This document shows positions 7,732 through 14,489 of a DNA stretch of 21,678 nt, one piece after another. Under the pieces are notes generated by a model. It searched no databases. It was not told where the DNA came from and was given only the letters and a program-made list of their open reading frames with translations. Origin of the DNA: an uncultured bacterium (lineage in GTDB: Bacteria > Verrucomicrobiota > Kiritimatiellia > CAIKKV01 > CAITUY01); contig CAIZMS010000023.1 in NCBI GenBank assembly GCA_903934155.1, forward strand, positions 1 to 21,678, written 5' to 3'. Numbering within the stretch: the first letter of the stretch is position 1; every line of letters starts with the position of its first letter. The position numbers and the translations under genes were made by a program.

Positions 7732-8553
7732 TTACGGGAGAGGGATGCGGGTGCCGGTTCGGGATCGGAATTGCAGGGAATCCCGGTATCCCGTCTCTTT
7801 TGCAAGCTGAAGCGCCTTTACGAAGTCGTAGCCAACCTCCTTAGGGGCGTGGGCGTCTGATCCGAAGGTGATCGGAATGGCCCGTTCATTGGCCAGGCTC
7901 AGGACGATGGGGGACGGATAGGCTTCGCCGACTTCCCGGCGCCAGCCTGAGGTGTTGATTTCAATGCCCATGCCGCTTTTGGCAACATGATCCAGAATCG
8001 GCTGAACCAGTTCCTTCATATCCCGGTCACGCAGGCGGTGCCCGAATTTTTTCGGCAGGTCAAAATGCCCGATGACATCAAACAGGCGGGTGTCGACCAG
8101 AGCCTTGAGTAAATTGAAATATTCTTTCCAGACCCCCTTGAGATCCACTGATTCCCAGGTTTTCCGGTAGTCCGGGTTGTCGAACCCCCAGTCCTTGATG
8201 TAGTGAACCGAGCCCAGTACGAGGTCAAGTGGTTGCTCGGGCAGGAAGGATCCAAGAAATGACTCACAGCCCGGAAAGAAATCAGCCTCAATTCCTAGAA
8301 AAATCGTCGGCTGGGTGTCATCCTGCAGGGAACGGATAAGATCGTAATAGGCGGGGATTTCATCGACCGACATGCGGTGTTTGGAATCATAGCCGGACGG
8401 TTCGGGGCAGTGGTCGGTGAAGCACATTTCCCGGATGCCGCGCTCCAGGGCGGCTTGCTTGAACTCTTGCGGGGTTCCCTCGGCGTGTTTGCAGAGGGTG
8501 GTGTGCATGTGGTAGTCGGCGGGAAGTCTGACGGGTTGTGTGTCGTTATTCAT
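7732..8553 (-). CDS. PHP-family histidinol-phosphatase-like phosphoesterase
   Basis: This 273-residue protein belongs to the PHP metal-dependent phosphoesterases and is closest in layout to HisJ/HisK histidinol-phosphate phosphatases, which perform the penultimate step of histidine synthesis. Metal-ligand motifs in order: DYHMHTTLCKHAEG (His15, His17), FTDHCPEP (Asp47, His48), a Glu in GIEADFFPG, VLGSVHYI, EINTSGWRR, and ITFGSDAHAPKEVG near the C-terminus. All ligands look intact. I prefer the ATG at 8553 because the DYHMHT motif should lie near the start, as in HisJ. A GTG at 8607 in the same frame would add 18 residues, and neither start has a strong ribosome binding site. No other his gene is nearby, so the substrate is not proven. 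The gene is divergent from folC across about 108 bp. Confidence 0.85.
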   Translation of the reverse strand: MNNDTQPVRLPADYHMHTTLCKHAEGTPQEFKQAALERGIREMCFTDHCPEPSGYDSKHRMSVDEIPAYYDLIRSLQDDTQPTIFLGIEADFFPGCESFLGSFLPEQPLDLVLGSVHYIKDWGFDNPDYRKTWESVDLKGVWKEYFNLLKALVDTRLFDVIGHFDLPKKFGHRLRDRDMKELVQPILDHVAKSGMGIEINTSGWRREVGEAYPSPIVLSLANERAIPITFGSDAHAPKEVGYDFVKALQLAKETGYRDSLQFRSRTGTRIPLP

Positions 8554-8661
8554 GATGATGTTCTGCTCTGAAAGGGAGGCAGAATACAAAAGACAGGGAA
8601 AGTTCACAAGGCCAGACCTTGATTCCCGAGCCCCGGAATGTTAATGGTCACTCAGGAATCC

Positions 8662-9966
8662 ATGAAAGACCTCAAACACTCCCTTGAGAGGCTGTATGCC
8701 CTGCGAACCTTCGGGATCAAGCCCGGCCTTGAAACCACGGTGGCGCTACTTGACCGGCTGGGTAATCCCCAGCATGCTTTTGCCGCGATTCATGTGGCGG
8801 GCACAAACGGTAAGGGATCCGTGTGCGCCATGCTGGAATCCGTATTGCGAAAAACAGGCCTTCGAGTCGGTCTTTATACCTCGCCCCACCTGATTCGCTT
8901 TAATGAGCGGATTCGCGTAAACGGAATCGAAATCGACGATGATGCCCTGGCGACCTTGTTTGAGGATATGGAGCCCCATGCCGCCGCCGTGGCCGCTACC
9001 GGACGCGAGGCAACATTCTTCGAGTTTACCACGGCACTGGCGTTCGACTATTTCCGCCGCCAGAAGGTCCAGGTGGCGGTGGTGGAAACCGGACTGGGCG
9101 GGCGGCTCGATTCCACGAACGTGCTCACGCCCCTGATTTCGGTCATTACCCGGATCGGGATGGAACATACCGATTATCTCGGCAATACCCTGGCGGCGAT
9201 TGCCGGCGAAAAGGCCGGAATCATCAAGGCGGGTCGCCCGATCGTATGCGGTGCGACGCCTGATGAGGCGCTGGACATCATTCGAAAAACGGCGAAAGCC
9301 AGACGATCCCCGTTTATCCATGTTCCGGATTCAATTGCAGTGCGACGTATCGCGCAGGATCTGGCCGGCCAGAAGGTTTCGATTGCCGGGGGGGATGTTC
9401 ACTACGGTCCTGTCACTCTGAAGCTTTTGGGCAAGCACCAGCTCGAGAATTGCGCCACTGCTGTGGCGGCACTGGAGTCGCTCGTCACCTGTAGTCCGCT
9501 GGCCATTTCCCCTGAAATGATGCGGGCGGGACTTTCGGAGGCGGTATGGCCCGGACGGCTGGATCTGCTTTCGCATGAGCCGCCGGTAATCCTCGATGGC
9601 GCCCATAACCCGGATGGCGCACGAACCCTGGCCCTCGCCCTGCATGAATTGTTCAGGAAGAAGAAAGTCGCCCTGGTCTGGGGGATGTGCGCCGACAAGG
9701 ATGCCCTCGGATTTGCCAAAGCGCTCGGAGCCACGGTGAAACGGTGCTGGACCGTTCCCCTCGAAACCGAGCGCAGTCTGGCCCCTGAGAAACTTCTGCA
9801 GATTGCCCAGACCGAGGGATGGCAGGCCGTGACAGCCACCCTTCCTGAGGCCCTGGAACAGGCTAGCGCCTGGGCCCGGGAAAACGATGGCATTGTGTGC
9901 ATTGCCGGTTCCTTGTTTCTCGCCGGAGAAGTCTTGAAGTCCTTGGAGTGTTCTCATGAAAAATAA
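8662..9966 (+). CDS. folC: Bifunctional dihydrofolate synthase / folylpolyglutamate synthase
   Basis: This 434-residue Mur-ligase-fold enzyme joins L-glutamate to dihydropteroate and then extends the polyglutamate tail of folates, using ATP. Motifs: SLERLYALRTFGIKPGLE at the N-terminus; the P-loop HVAGTNGKGSVCAML with GTNGKGS (47-53); YTSPHLIRFNERIRVNG, the folate-binding loop; TGLGGRLDSTNV; ITRIGMEHTDYLG and AGEKAGIIK in the central domain; and LDGAHNPDGARTLA in the C-terminal domain. Length matches the family. The ATG at 8662 has AGGA four bases upstream (8654-8657) and gives a typical N-terminus; an in-frame ATG at 8638 would add eight residues but lacks a spaced ribosome binding site. The 3' end overlaps the Nudix gene by 11 bp, implying translational coupling. 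It usually sits near accD in other bacteria, which is not seen here. Confidence 0.95.
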   Translation: MKDLKHSLERLYALRTFGIKPGLETTVALLDRLGNPQHAFAAIHVAGTNGKGSVCAMLESVLRKTGLRVGLYTSPHLIRFNERIRVNGIEIDDDALATLFEDMEPHAAAVAATGREATFFEFTTALAFDYFRRQKVQVAVVETGLGGRLDSTNVLTPLISVITRIGMEHTDYLGNTLAAIAGEKAGIIKAGRPIVCGATPDEALDIIRKTAKARRSPFIHVPDSIAVRRIAQDLAGQKVSIAGGDVHYGPVTLKLLGKHQLENCATAVAALESLVTCSPLAISPEMMRAGLSEAVWPGRLDLLSHEPPVILDGAHNPDGARTLALALHELFRKKKVALVWGMCADKDALGFAKALGATVKRCWTVPLETERSLAPEKLLQIAQTEGWQAVTATLPEALEQASAWARENDGIVCIAGSLFLAGEVLKSLECSHEK

Positions 9967-10432
9967 AAAATCCATTGAGATCCTAGTGCGAGGGGTGTGT
10001 GTCCATAACGGGAAACTCCTGGTTTGCCAGAGCAAGGATGCTACGAACACTTATCTGCCCGGGGGGCATGTGGAATGGCGGGAGAAAGCCATGGAAGGGC
10101 TCAGGCGTGAAATCGCGGAAGAACTTGGGGTCAGGGCGGTGGTTCGGGAATTTCTCGGGGCGGTGGAAAACACCTTCATTCAGAAAGGAAAACACCACTG
10201 CGAGATCAACCTCATGTTCCGGATGGAAATTCCGGCCTTGTCCTCGGAGCGGAAGCCGGAGGCCTGTGAGTCTTGGATTTCCTTTAAATGGATTCCGTTG
10301 TCCGCGCTTGGTCGAAACCATCTCGAGCCACGGCCCCTGTGGAAACTGGTTCCAGAATGGGTGAAGAACCGCTCCAAAATCCTGCGCTGGGGAAGCACGA
10401 TGGGTCAGGGTCGGGACACGGAGATTCTGTAA
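9956..10432 (+). CDS. Nudix hydrolase
   Basis: This 158-residue protein hydrolyses a nucleoside diphosphate linked to another group; the exact substrate is unknown. The Nudix box is complete: G-x5-E-x7-REIAEELGV starting in GGHVEWREKAM (residues 37-59), with the catalytic REx2EE glutamates present. The ATG overlaps folC by 11 bp and GGAG lies about eight bases before it, so it is probably translated with folC. The last ten codons (10401-10432, ending in RDTEIL and TAA) lie inside a 77-bp direct repeat whose other copy is the 3' end of the S8 protease gene on the opposite strand. Those codons are therefore a by-product of an overlapping convergent gene end rather than part of the conserved fold (inference from the repeat). 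A dihydroneopterin triphosphate role next to folC is possible but unproven. Confidence 0.92.
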   Translation: MKNKKSIEILVRGVCVHNGKLLVCQSKDATNTYLPGGHVEWREKAMEGLRREIAEELGVRAVVREFLGAVENTFIQKGKHHCEINLMFRMEIPALSSERKPEACESWISFKWIPLSALGRNHLEPRPLWKLVPEWVKNRSKILRWGSTMGQGRDTEIL

Positions 10433-10477
10433 AACCGTAACGGCACGGCGGTCGGGTCGGTGAAGGACATGACGCCG
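10401..10477. repeat. Left copy of a 77-bp direct repeat (displaced S8 gene 3' end)
   Basis: This copy matches 14413-14489 at 74 of 77 positions, differing at repeat positions 13, 41 and 49, in the same orientation. Read on the minus strand it codes for the last residues of the S8 protease (ending RFYRISVSRP) with an intact stop at 10405-10407. The three changes are two synonymous ones and one Ser-to-Ala. Left of it is Nudix coding sequence and right of it is unrelated sequence, so it ends sharply at both sides. It also contains the Nudix stop codon. Confidence 0.85.
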
Positions 10478-10558
10478 CGAGGTGGTTGTCGTCGGCTTTT
10501 CTTGAATGCAGTCTGAAAAATAAGGCAGAGAGATGTTCTTTGTGGATATTTTGTCGTG

Positions 10559-12241
10559 TCAGTGCTTGCCCGGATCTATAGTTGATTCTGCTCGTTTGGT
10601 GGTGAGTGAAAAAATAAAGGATCTATCATTGGCTGCCGAAAGTGGTGCCCAGTAGTAATTGGGGATTTTGGGAAGTCGCTGTATTTCAATGGATGTTTCT
10701 TGGTTTGATGCGAATAGGGCATATACGGGTCTTTTGTCAGCGATTCCTTTTTGAGCAAGTTCCTTGGCTTCTTTTGTGCCATATTTCCAAATATGGCTGT
10801 GCTGAAACAGATGTTGGCTGTCAAGTGGTGCTGCCGAAAACCCGACAGGTAGTATTGCGTTGAGAAACACCGGATTGATTGTGGATAGCACGATCCCTGG
10901 TCTGTTCTCTGCCAAGGCGAGCAATTCGTGGGCCGCCATGAAGTTGACGGCTTTCCGGGGTTGGTCGTGAGGGGCCAAACTTAGGGCATCCGTCCATTGA
11001 CTTCGCCAGGCCTTTTTGGGGTATCCACTCTGTGATGGATACCCGGTTATTGCGAGTAGAAATAAGGCCGCCATAATCGGAAGAATGTATTTCTTTCGGG
11101 AAAGGGCTTGATCTGCCAGCAACGCTGGTAACGTTGCGAGCGGCGCAAGCAGCACGATGAACGGCAAATACATCCGGCCATCGTTGTAATAAAACATCAT
11201 CGTTCCTGCGAGGTAGCAGACCCAGGGCAAACCGGCGCAAAAGATGAATTTCCAGGATCGCAAAAACAAGCATCCGATCAGTGCAAGTGCGATGTAAGCG
11301 GGTGTGAAATGCGTTCCCGTCCCGAATAAATTGGCTACTGTAAATGTGTCGGATAACTGGAACAGTTCACGCAGCAAGCTGAGCGCTCCTGGCCAGATGT
11401 TCCGGCCGGAAAAGGCCGCTCCAAGAGCCACTATGTCTGGAACCCAAAAGTCATAACCTGTCCTTAGGGGATGGCCGAATTGGATGGTATTTATGATGAA
11501 AATCGGGCTCGCGCAAAATGCGAAAAATAACAAGATTCCGGAGCAATGCAGCAGCCATGGTAGCCGCTTGTCCTGTTCGCCAATCCAAGCCATAGTTAGC
11601 AAAATGGGGCCAAAAAAAACCAGCTGCATTCGGATGTTCACCGCCAATCCGAGAAATAAGGCGCACAGATAGACCCAACCCCTCCGTTGTTGGTTCAATC
11701 CGAGGAATGCAGCCATAAAGGCAAGGCAAATCAATGTAATCCCACTCATTTCACTCAGGGGTGCCCGGCAATAATTGACAAATCCCGGCAAGGTGGCCAA
11801 CAGCAGTGTAGTCAAACCCGCCCCCAGCGGTTCGCCACGTCTCCAGTAAAATATCCAGACAGAACATAAAAGGAGCAGTCCCATTGACTGGCTCGTGCGA
11901 AAAGGAGCGAGTATTTGCTGCTTTTCGGGGAGGATTTTGAGCCAGGGCAACATCAGGACTGAATATCCAGGCGGATACCTTGACGGTAGCAATTCGTGGC
12001 CGATTCGAATTTTAGGCGGCCCGCCGCATTTCATCGAACGGGCCATGGCATAATATTCGGAGGCGTCAGAATCCGGCGGCAGATCGATCAAACTTGTCTT
12101 CAAGTAGTCGATTTTGAGCACTGAACAATAAAAGAAGGCAAACGCCACGATACTCAGGAGCAATCCAGCCCATTCGGGCCATCCGAAGCGTTGCCAGCCG
12201 GTCAGCCAGGAATCGGTTCCGCTTTTGCAAACATTGATCAC
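10559..12241 (-). CDS. Membrane glycosyltransferase, GT-C fold (GT39/ArnT/PMT_2-like)
   Basis: This 560-residue protein has about ten hydrophobic segments, the first at about residues 25-45. It has the GT-C layout: a cytoplasmic start, then DLPPDSDASEYYAMARSM (about 54-70) in the first periplasmic loop with acidic residues at the expected catalytic place, later NFGGPD-like loops absent, and a soluble C-terminal tail of about 120 residues. GT-C enzymes move a sugar from a polyprenyl-phosphate donor to a lipid, glycan or protein acceptor. I take the GTG at 12241 as start because GGAGG lies seven bases upstream; a TTG at 12286 would add 15 residues. Three sampled 60-base lines are about 45-50% GC, against about 57-67% in sampled neighbouring genes, which suggests transfer. 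The neighbouring GT2 gene could supply its donor. No close family member can be named. Confidence 0.78.
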   Translation of the reverse strand: MINVCKSGTDSWLTGWQRFGWPEWAGLLLSIVAFAFFYCSVLKIDYLKTSLIDLPPDSDASEYYAMARSMKCGGPPKIRIGHELLPSRYPPGYSVLMLPWLKILPEKQQILAPFRTSQSMGLLLLCSVWIFYWRRGEPLGAGLTTLLLATLPGFVNYCRAPLSEMSGITLICLAFMAAFLGLNQQRRGWVYLCALFLGLAVNIRMQLVFFGPILLTMAWIGEQDKRLPWLLHCSGILLFFAFCASPIFIINTIQFGHPLRTGYDFWVPDIVALGAAFSGRNIWPGALSLLRELFQLSDTFTVANLFGTGTHFTPAYIALALIGCLFLRSWKFIFCAGLPWVCYLAGTMMFYYNDGRMYLPFIVLLAPLATLPALLADQALSRKKYILPIMAALFLLAITGYPSQSGYPKKAWRSQWTDALSLAPHDQPRKAVNFMAAHELLALAENRPGIVLSTINPVFLNAILPVGFSAAPLDSQHLFQHSHIWKYGTKEAKELAQKGIADKRPVYALFASNQETSIEIQRLPKIPNYYWAPLSAANDRSFIFSLTTKRAESTIDPGKH

Positions 12242-12248
12242 CGAGGCG

Positions 12249-12253
12249 CCTCC
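12249..12253 (-). promoter_or_regulatory. Shine-Dalgarno site deciding the GT-C gene start
   Basis: GGAGG on the minus strand lies seven bases before the GTG at 12241, an ideal spacing. It sets the start there instead of the upstream in-frame TTG at 12286, whose extension (RRVVPPSPCGG) looks unlike a protein start. Confidence 0.6.
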
Positions 12254-12364
12254 GCAGGGAGAGGGAGGGACCACGCGTCGGGCCAAGGTCTTTTTATAGC
12301 GGTCAAATACACCAATGCCTCTTTTTTGTAAATTCTTCGTAATTATGGGGGGAGCAGGGACAAA

Positions 12365-12393
12365 GGCAATCGGAATCGAATTGGTCGATTGCC
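12365..12393. repeat. Hairpin between the two glycosyltransferase genes
   Basis: GGCAATCG (12365-12372) and CGATTGCC (12386-12393) form perfect 8-bp arms around a 13-base loop. It lies between two minus-strand genes, 53 bp beyond the GT2-methyltransferase stop. There is no T-run after it on the minus strand, so a rho-independent terminator is unlikely; an mRNA processing or stability hairpin is possible. Confidence 0.4.
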
Positions 12394-12422
12394 GATGGAG
12401 GGCATCCCTGTTTTCCTTTCTT

Positions 12423-12444
12423 GATTAGCGTGGATCAGCGCAGA
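12423..12444 (+). repeat. Short repeat flanking the GT2-methyltransferase gene (right-hand-reading copy)
   Basis: This 22-base unit starts GATTAGCGT and contains ATCAG and a terminal AGA. It matches the reverse complement of 14050-14071 at 17 of 22 positions. It ends two bases before the stop codon of the GT2-methyltransferase gene. Confidence 0.45.
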
Positions 12445-12445
12445 C

Positions 12446-14014
12446 TTAATGGTGGTGAAGTCCCTCTTCTCCCGCTCTCCTCGCAACAACCACCAGCGAC
12501 AGGCCTGTCCATGGCAGGATCGGGTCCACCACCTTAAATACAGGAACGAGGGCATTGAACAACTTCATCTGTACCCGGCCCAGCGACTTGCGCCGCCAGA
12601 CTTTCCCGTTCAGCCACCACCCCAGCACCCCGGGTTTGTTCATGCTAAAAGCCGTCTCCACGGCGAACCCCTCCCGGTTCAGGAGCGCCACCAGGCCCTT
12701 CTTCACATAGCGCCGTCGGTGCTCCAGGGCCTTATCCATGCTCCCGTAAAGCCACCGTCCGGCAGGCACCACCAACACCAGCCGCCCACCCTCCTTCAGC
12801 ACCGTCCTCATGTTCCGCAACGCCCCCGCATCATCCTCGATATGCTCCAGCACATTCGAGCAGAGAACAGAGTCAACGGGAAGGAAACTCCACAGGTCAT
12901 CATCCGGCAAAACCGCAAAAGAGGTTTGAACAGAAGCTCGCGAAGAGCGCGAAGCGGGATTGTTTTCCGAGCCTTCGGCGGTAAATACCATTTCCGCCTT
13001 TGCGTTCTTTCCTTCAAATTTCTTTTTTCCCGCGAATGGCGGGCTAACCGTCACATCCCACTGGCGCACCTCGACATTACTCCGGCCGCCGAAGGCATTC
13101 TGAAGCAACCGCACATACTCCGGATCCGGCTCGGTGGCGATAATGCGCTCCTTGTGCAGGAGAGCCCGGATATTGTTCCCGATCCCCGCGCCGACCTCGA
13201 GGACCGTCCCTGTGAGATAGCCATCCAGCTTTTTCGTCAGCCACTGCGTGAAACGCGTCGCCAGTTCCATATCGCGAAGGATCGCCTCCCCATAACGCTC
13301 ATTATACAGGTCATCAATGACCTTGTACTTGAGCATGACTCCCAGGGCGACAAAGGCGTCCTTCAGTCCGATCTTCTTGCCTTCCGCATAGGTGCGCCCC
13401 GCATAACTGATTGGGACTTCATAGATCGCCAACTTGCGCTTGGCGACCTTGGCCGTGATTTCCGGCTCAATACCAAACCCGTTGGAGCGGATGGGCATCG
13501 TCTTGAGCACGCTCATCCGGAACATCTTGTAGCAGGTTTCCATGTCGGTCAGGTTCAGGTCAGTCAGCATATTCGACGTGAGGGTCAGGATGTGATTTCC
13601 AAGGCTGTGCCAGAAATAGAGGACGCGGCGGTATTCGGATGTGGCGAACCGGGAACCGTAGACTACATCCGCCCCCTTCTCCAGAATGGGACGGAGCAGC
13701 CTCCCGTATTCATTCGGATCGTATTCCAAGTCGGCATCCTGAAAAATCCCGATGTCGCCCCGCGCCTCCCGGATGGCGGTCCGGATAGCCGCTCCCTTGC
13801 CTTGATTCCGCTCATGGAACACCGGACGGATCCTCGGGTCGGCCGCCGCCCGTCTGGTGAGGATATCCCGCGAACCGTCCGTCGAGCCGTCATCCACTGC
13901 CACAATTTCCAGCCCAGTCATCTGCGCCGGCAGGGTCACTGCCAACACCCGGGTGAGGATTTCATCAAGCGTCACACGCTCGTTATAAACAGGCATCAAT
14001 ACTGATAAAAACAT
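12446..14014 (-). CDS. GT2 glycosyltransferase fused to a class I SAM methyltransferase
   Basis: This 522-residue fusion joins two enzymes. The N-terminal half (about 1-235) is a DPM1/polyprenyl-phosphate-sugar-synthase-like GT2 domain: LSVLMPVYNE, AVDDGSTDGS (Asp41, Asp42), GKGAAIRTA and the QDADLEYDP metal site (Asp93, Asp95), with YGSRF and YKMFR following. The C-terminal half (about 245-522) is a methyltransferase with LEVGAGIGNN (272-281), ATEPD, CSNVLEHIEDD (about 385-395) and a hydrophobic tail. About 45 extra residues (326-370, low-complexity KKKFEGKNAKAE...) interrupt the methyltransferase domain and correspond to the palindromic element at 12925-13018. ATG 14014 is chosen because AAAGGAG lies five bases upstream; a GTG at 14020 is too close to it. 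It probably makes a polyprenyl-phosphate sugar for the neighbouring GT-C enzyme; the methyl acceptor is unknown. Confidence 0.88.
   Translation of the reverse strand: MFLSVLMPVYNERVTLDEILTRVLAVTLPAQMTGLEIVAVDDGSTDGSRDILTRRAAADPRIRPVFHERNQGKGAAIRTAIREARGDIGIFQDADLEYDPNEYGRLLRPILEKGADVVYGSRFATSEYRRVLYFWHSLGNHILTLTSNMLTDLNLTDMETCYKMFRMSVLKTMPIRSNGFGIEPEITAKVAKRKLAIYEVPISYAGRTYAEGKKIGLKDAFVALGVMLKYKVIDDLYNERYGEAILRDMELATRFTQWLTKKLDGYLTGTVLEVGAGIGNNIRALLHKERIIATEPDPEYVRLLQNAFGGRSNVEVRQWDVTVSPPFAGKKKFEGKNAKAEMVFTAEGSENNPASRSSRASVQTSFAVLPDDDLWSFLPVDSVLCSNVLEHIEDDAGALRNMRTVLKEGGRLVLVVPAGRWLYGSMDKALEHRRRYVKKGLVALLNREGFAVETAFSMNKPGVLGWWLNGKVWRRKSLGRVQMKLFNALVPVFKVVDPILPWTGLSLVVVARRAGEEGLHHH
12925..13018. 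repeat. Palindromic (REP/MITE-like) element inserted in frame in a coding gene
   Basis: The 94-bp block runs from TTTGAACAGAAG to the inverted TTCAAA end. Its ends are imperfect inverted repeats (left TTTGAACAGAAGCTCGCGAAG; right, reversed, TTTGAAGGAAAGAACGCAAAG), and the centre is GC-rich. It lies exactly where the methyltransferase domain has low-complexity extra residues. A half-copy is at 1620-1641. Confidence 0.6.
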
Positions 14015-14019
14015 GAGCA

Positions 14020-14026
14020 CTCCTTT
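14020..14026 (-). promoter_or_regulatory. Shine-Dalgarno site deciding the GT2-methyltransferase start
   Basis: AAAGGAG on the minus strand lies five bases before ATG 14014 and directly overlaps an upstream in-frame GTG (14020), which rules that GTG out as the likely start. Confidence 0.55.
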
Positions 14027-14049
14027 GGTGAAGAGAGGACTTCAACTGA

Positions 14050-14071
14050 TCTTTACTGATTTACGCTAATC
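14050..14071 (-). repeat. Short repeat flanking the GT2-methyltransferase gene (inverted copy)
   Basis: Read on the minus strand this begins GATTAGCGT and matches 12423-12444 at 17 of 22 positions, in the opposite orientation. The two copies enclose the GT2-methyltransferase gene. Such ATTAGCGTNNATC units look like a dispersed repeat. Confidence 0.4.
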
Positions 14072-14151
14072 CGAAAGTCCGGAGAAGAGAAAACAACTTT
14101 CTTTTGGGTAGTGCCGTTAGATGACACACCCTTTTTTCTACACTGGGCGGC

Positions 14152-14379
14152 ATGGTGGATCAAGTCTATCGTGCCCGCACGCCCAAGGCCTCGCCTCTCT
14201 GGCAGTGCCTCACTCGGCATTTTGATGCGTTTCTCAAGGATTACGAGGAGCGCTACCACCCCCGCTACGGTTTCCTGCGCCCGATCATTCCCGAGGTGGT
14301 GAACAAGTTCCTCGATTGAGGTGACGTGGAGTACGGGTTTTCCAGAGTTCGGTGTGCCCCCTGCAAGCACGAGCACCTC
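14152..14379 (+). pseudogene. IS91-family transposase, N-terminal remnant with in-frame stop
   Basis: The frame from ATG 14152 reads VDQVYRARTPKASPLWQC, then RHFDAFL, DYEERYHPRYGF, RPIIPEVVNKFLD and a TGA at 14317-14319. It continues in frame as GDVEYGFSRVRCAPCKHEHL to about 14379. This is the conserved N-terminus of IS91-type transposases, which read FL(E/D)CGD at that point, so the TGA most simply replaces a Cys codon. The rest, including the zinc-binding CxxC clusters downstream and the HUH catalytic domain, is missing. The match stops about 33 bp before the 77-bp repeat. No further IS91 sequence is seen, so the element is dead. Rolling-circle IS91 elements can carry adjacent DNA, which may bear on how this region formed (inference). 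Confidence 0.82.
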
Positions 14380-14412
14380 CAGAAAAGCGATTTCTTATTC
14401 ATTCCATTCATT

Positions 14413-14489
14413 TGGGTCAGGGTCTGGACACGGAGATTCTGTAAAACCGTAAGGGCACGGAGGTCGGGTCGGTGAAGGACATGACGCCG
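14413..14489. repeat. Right copy of the 77-bp direct repeat (native S8 gene 3' end)
   Basis: This copy encodes the last residues and stop of the S8 protease on the minus strand and matches 10401-10477 at 74 of 77 positions. To its right the S8 reading frame continues normally, so this is the functional copy. Together the two copies enclose 10478-14412. Confidence 0.88.

Larger units (their letters stand above)
14021..14416. other. 396-bp gap between GT2-methyltransferase and S8 genes
   Basis: Apart from the ribosome-binding site of the GT2-methyltransferase gene (14020-14026), this gap holds the inverted 22-base repeat (14050-14071), the IS91-family remnant (14152-14379), 33 bp of AT-rich sequence and the first bases of the right 77-bp repeat. 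No intact gene is visible on either strand. Confidence 0.7.

Noticed and set aside
8607..8621. CAAGG-N5-CCTTG palindrome in the PHP/folC divergent region
   Set aside because: Five-bp arms only; too short to separate from chance.
10478..10575. Open minus-strand frame continuing upstream of the displaced S8 tail
   Set aside because: It runs only to a stop at 10576-10578, has no start codon and shows no similarity to the S8 body next to the right repeat, so it is not a longer gene remnant.
12449..14005. 518-codon open frame on the plus strand
   Set aside because: It is exactly antisense to the well-supported GT2-methyltransferase gene and shows no recognisable motif; typical of GC-rich antisense open frames.
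14111..14302. 63-codon open frame overlapping the IS91 remnant
   Set aside because: It is a different frame; the IS91-like protein similarity is only in the frame starting at 14152.
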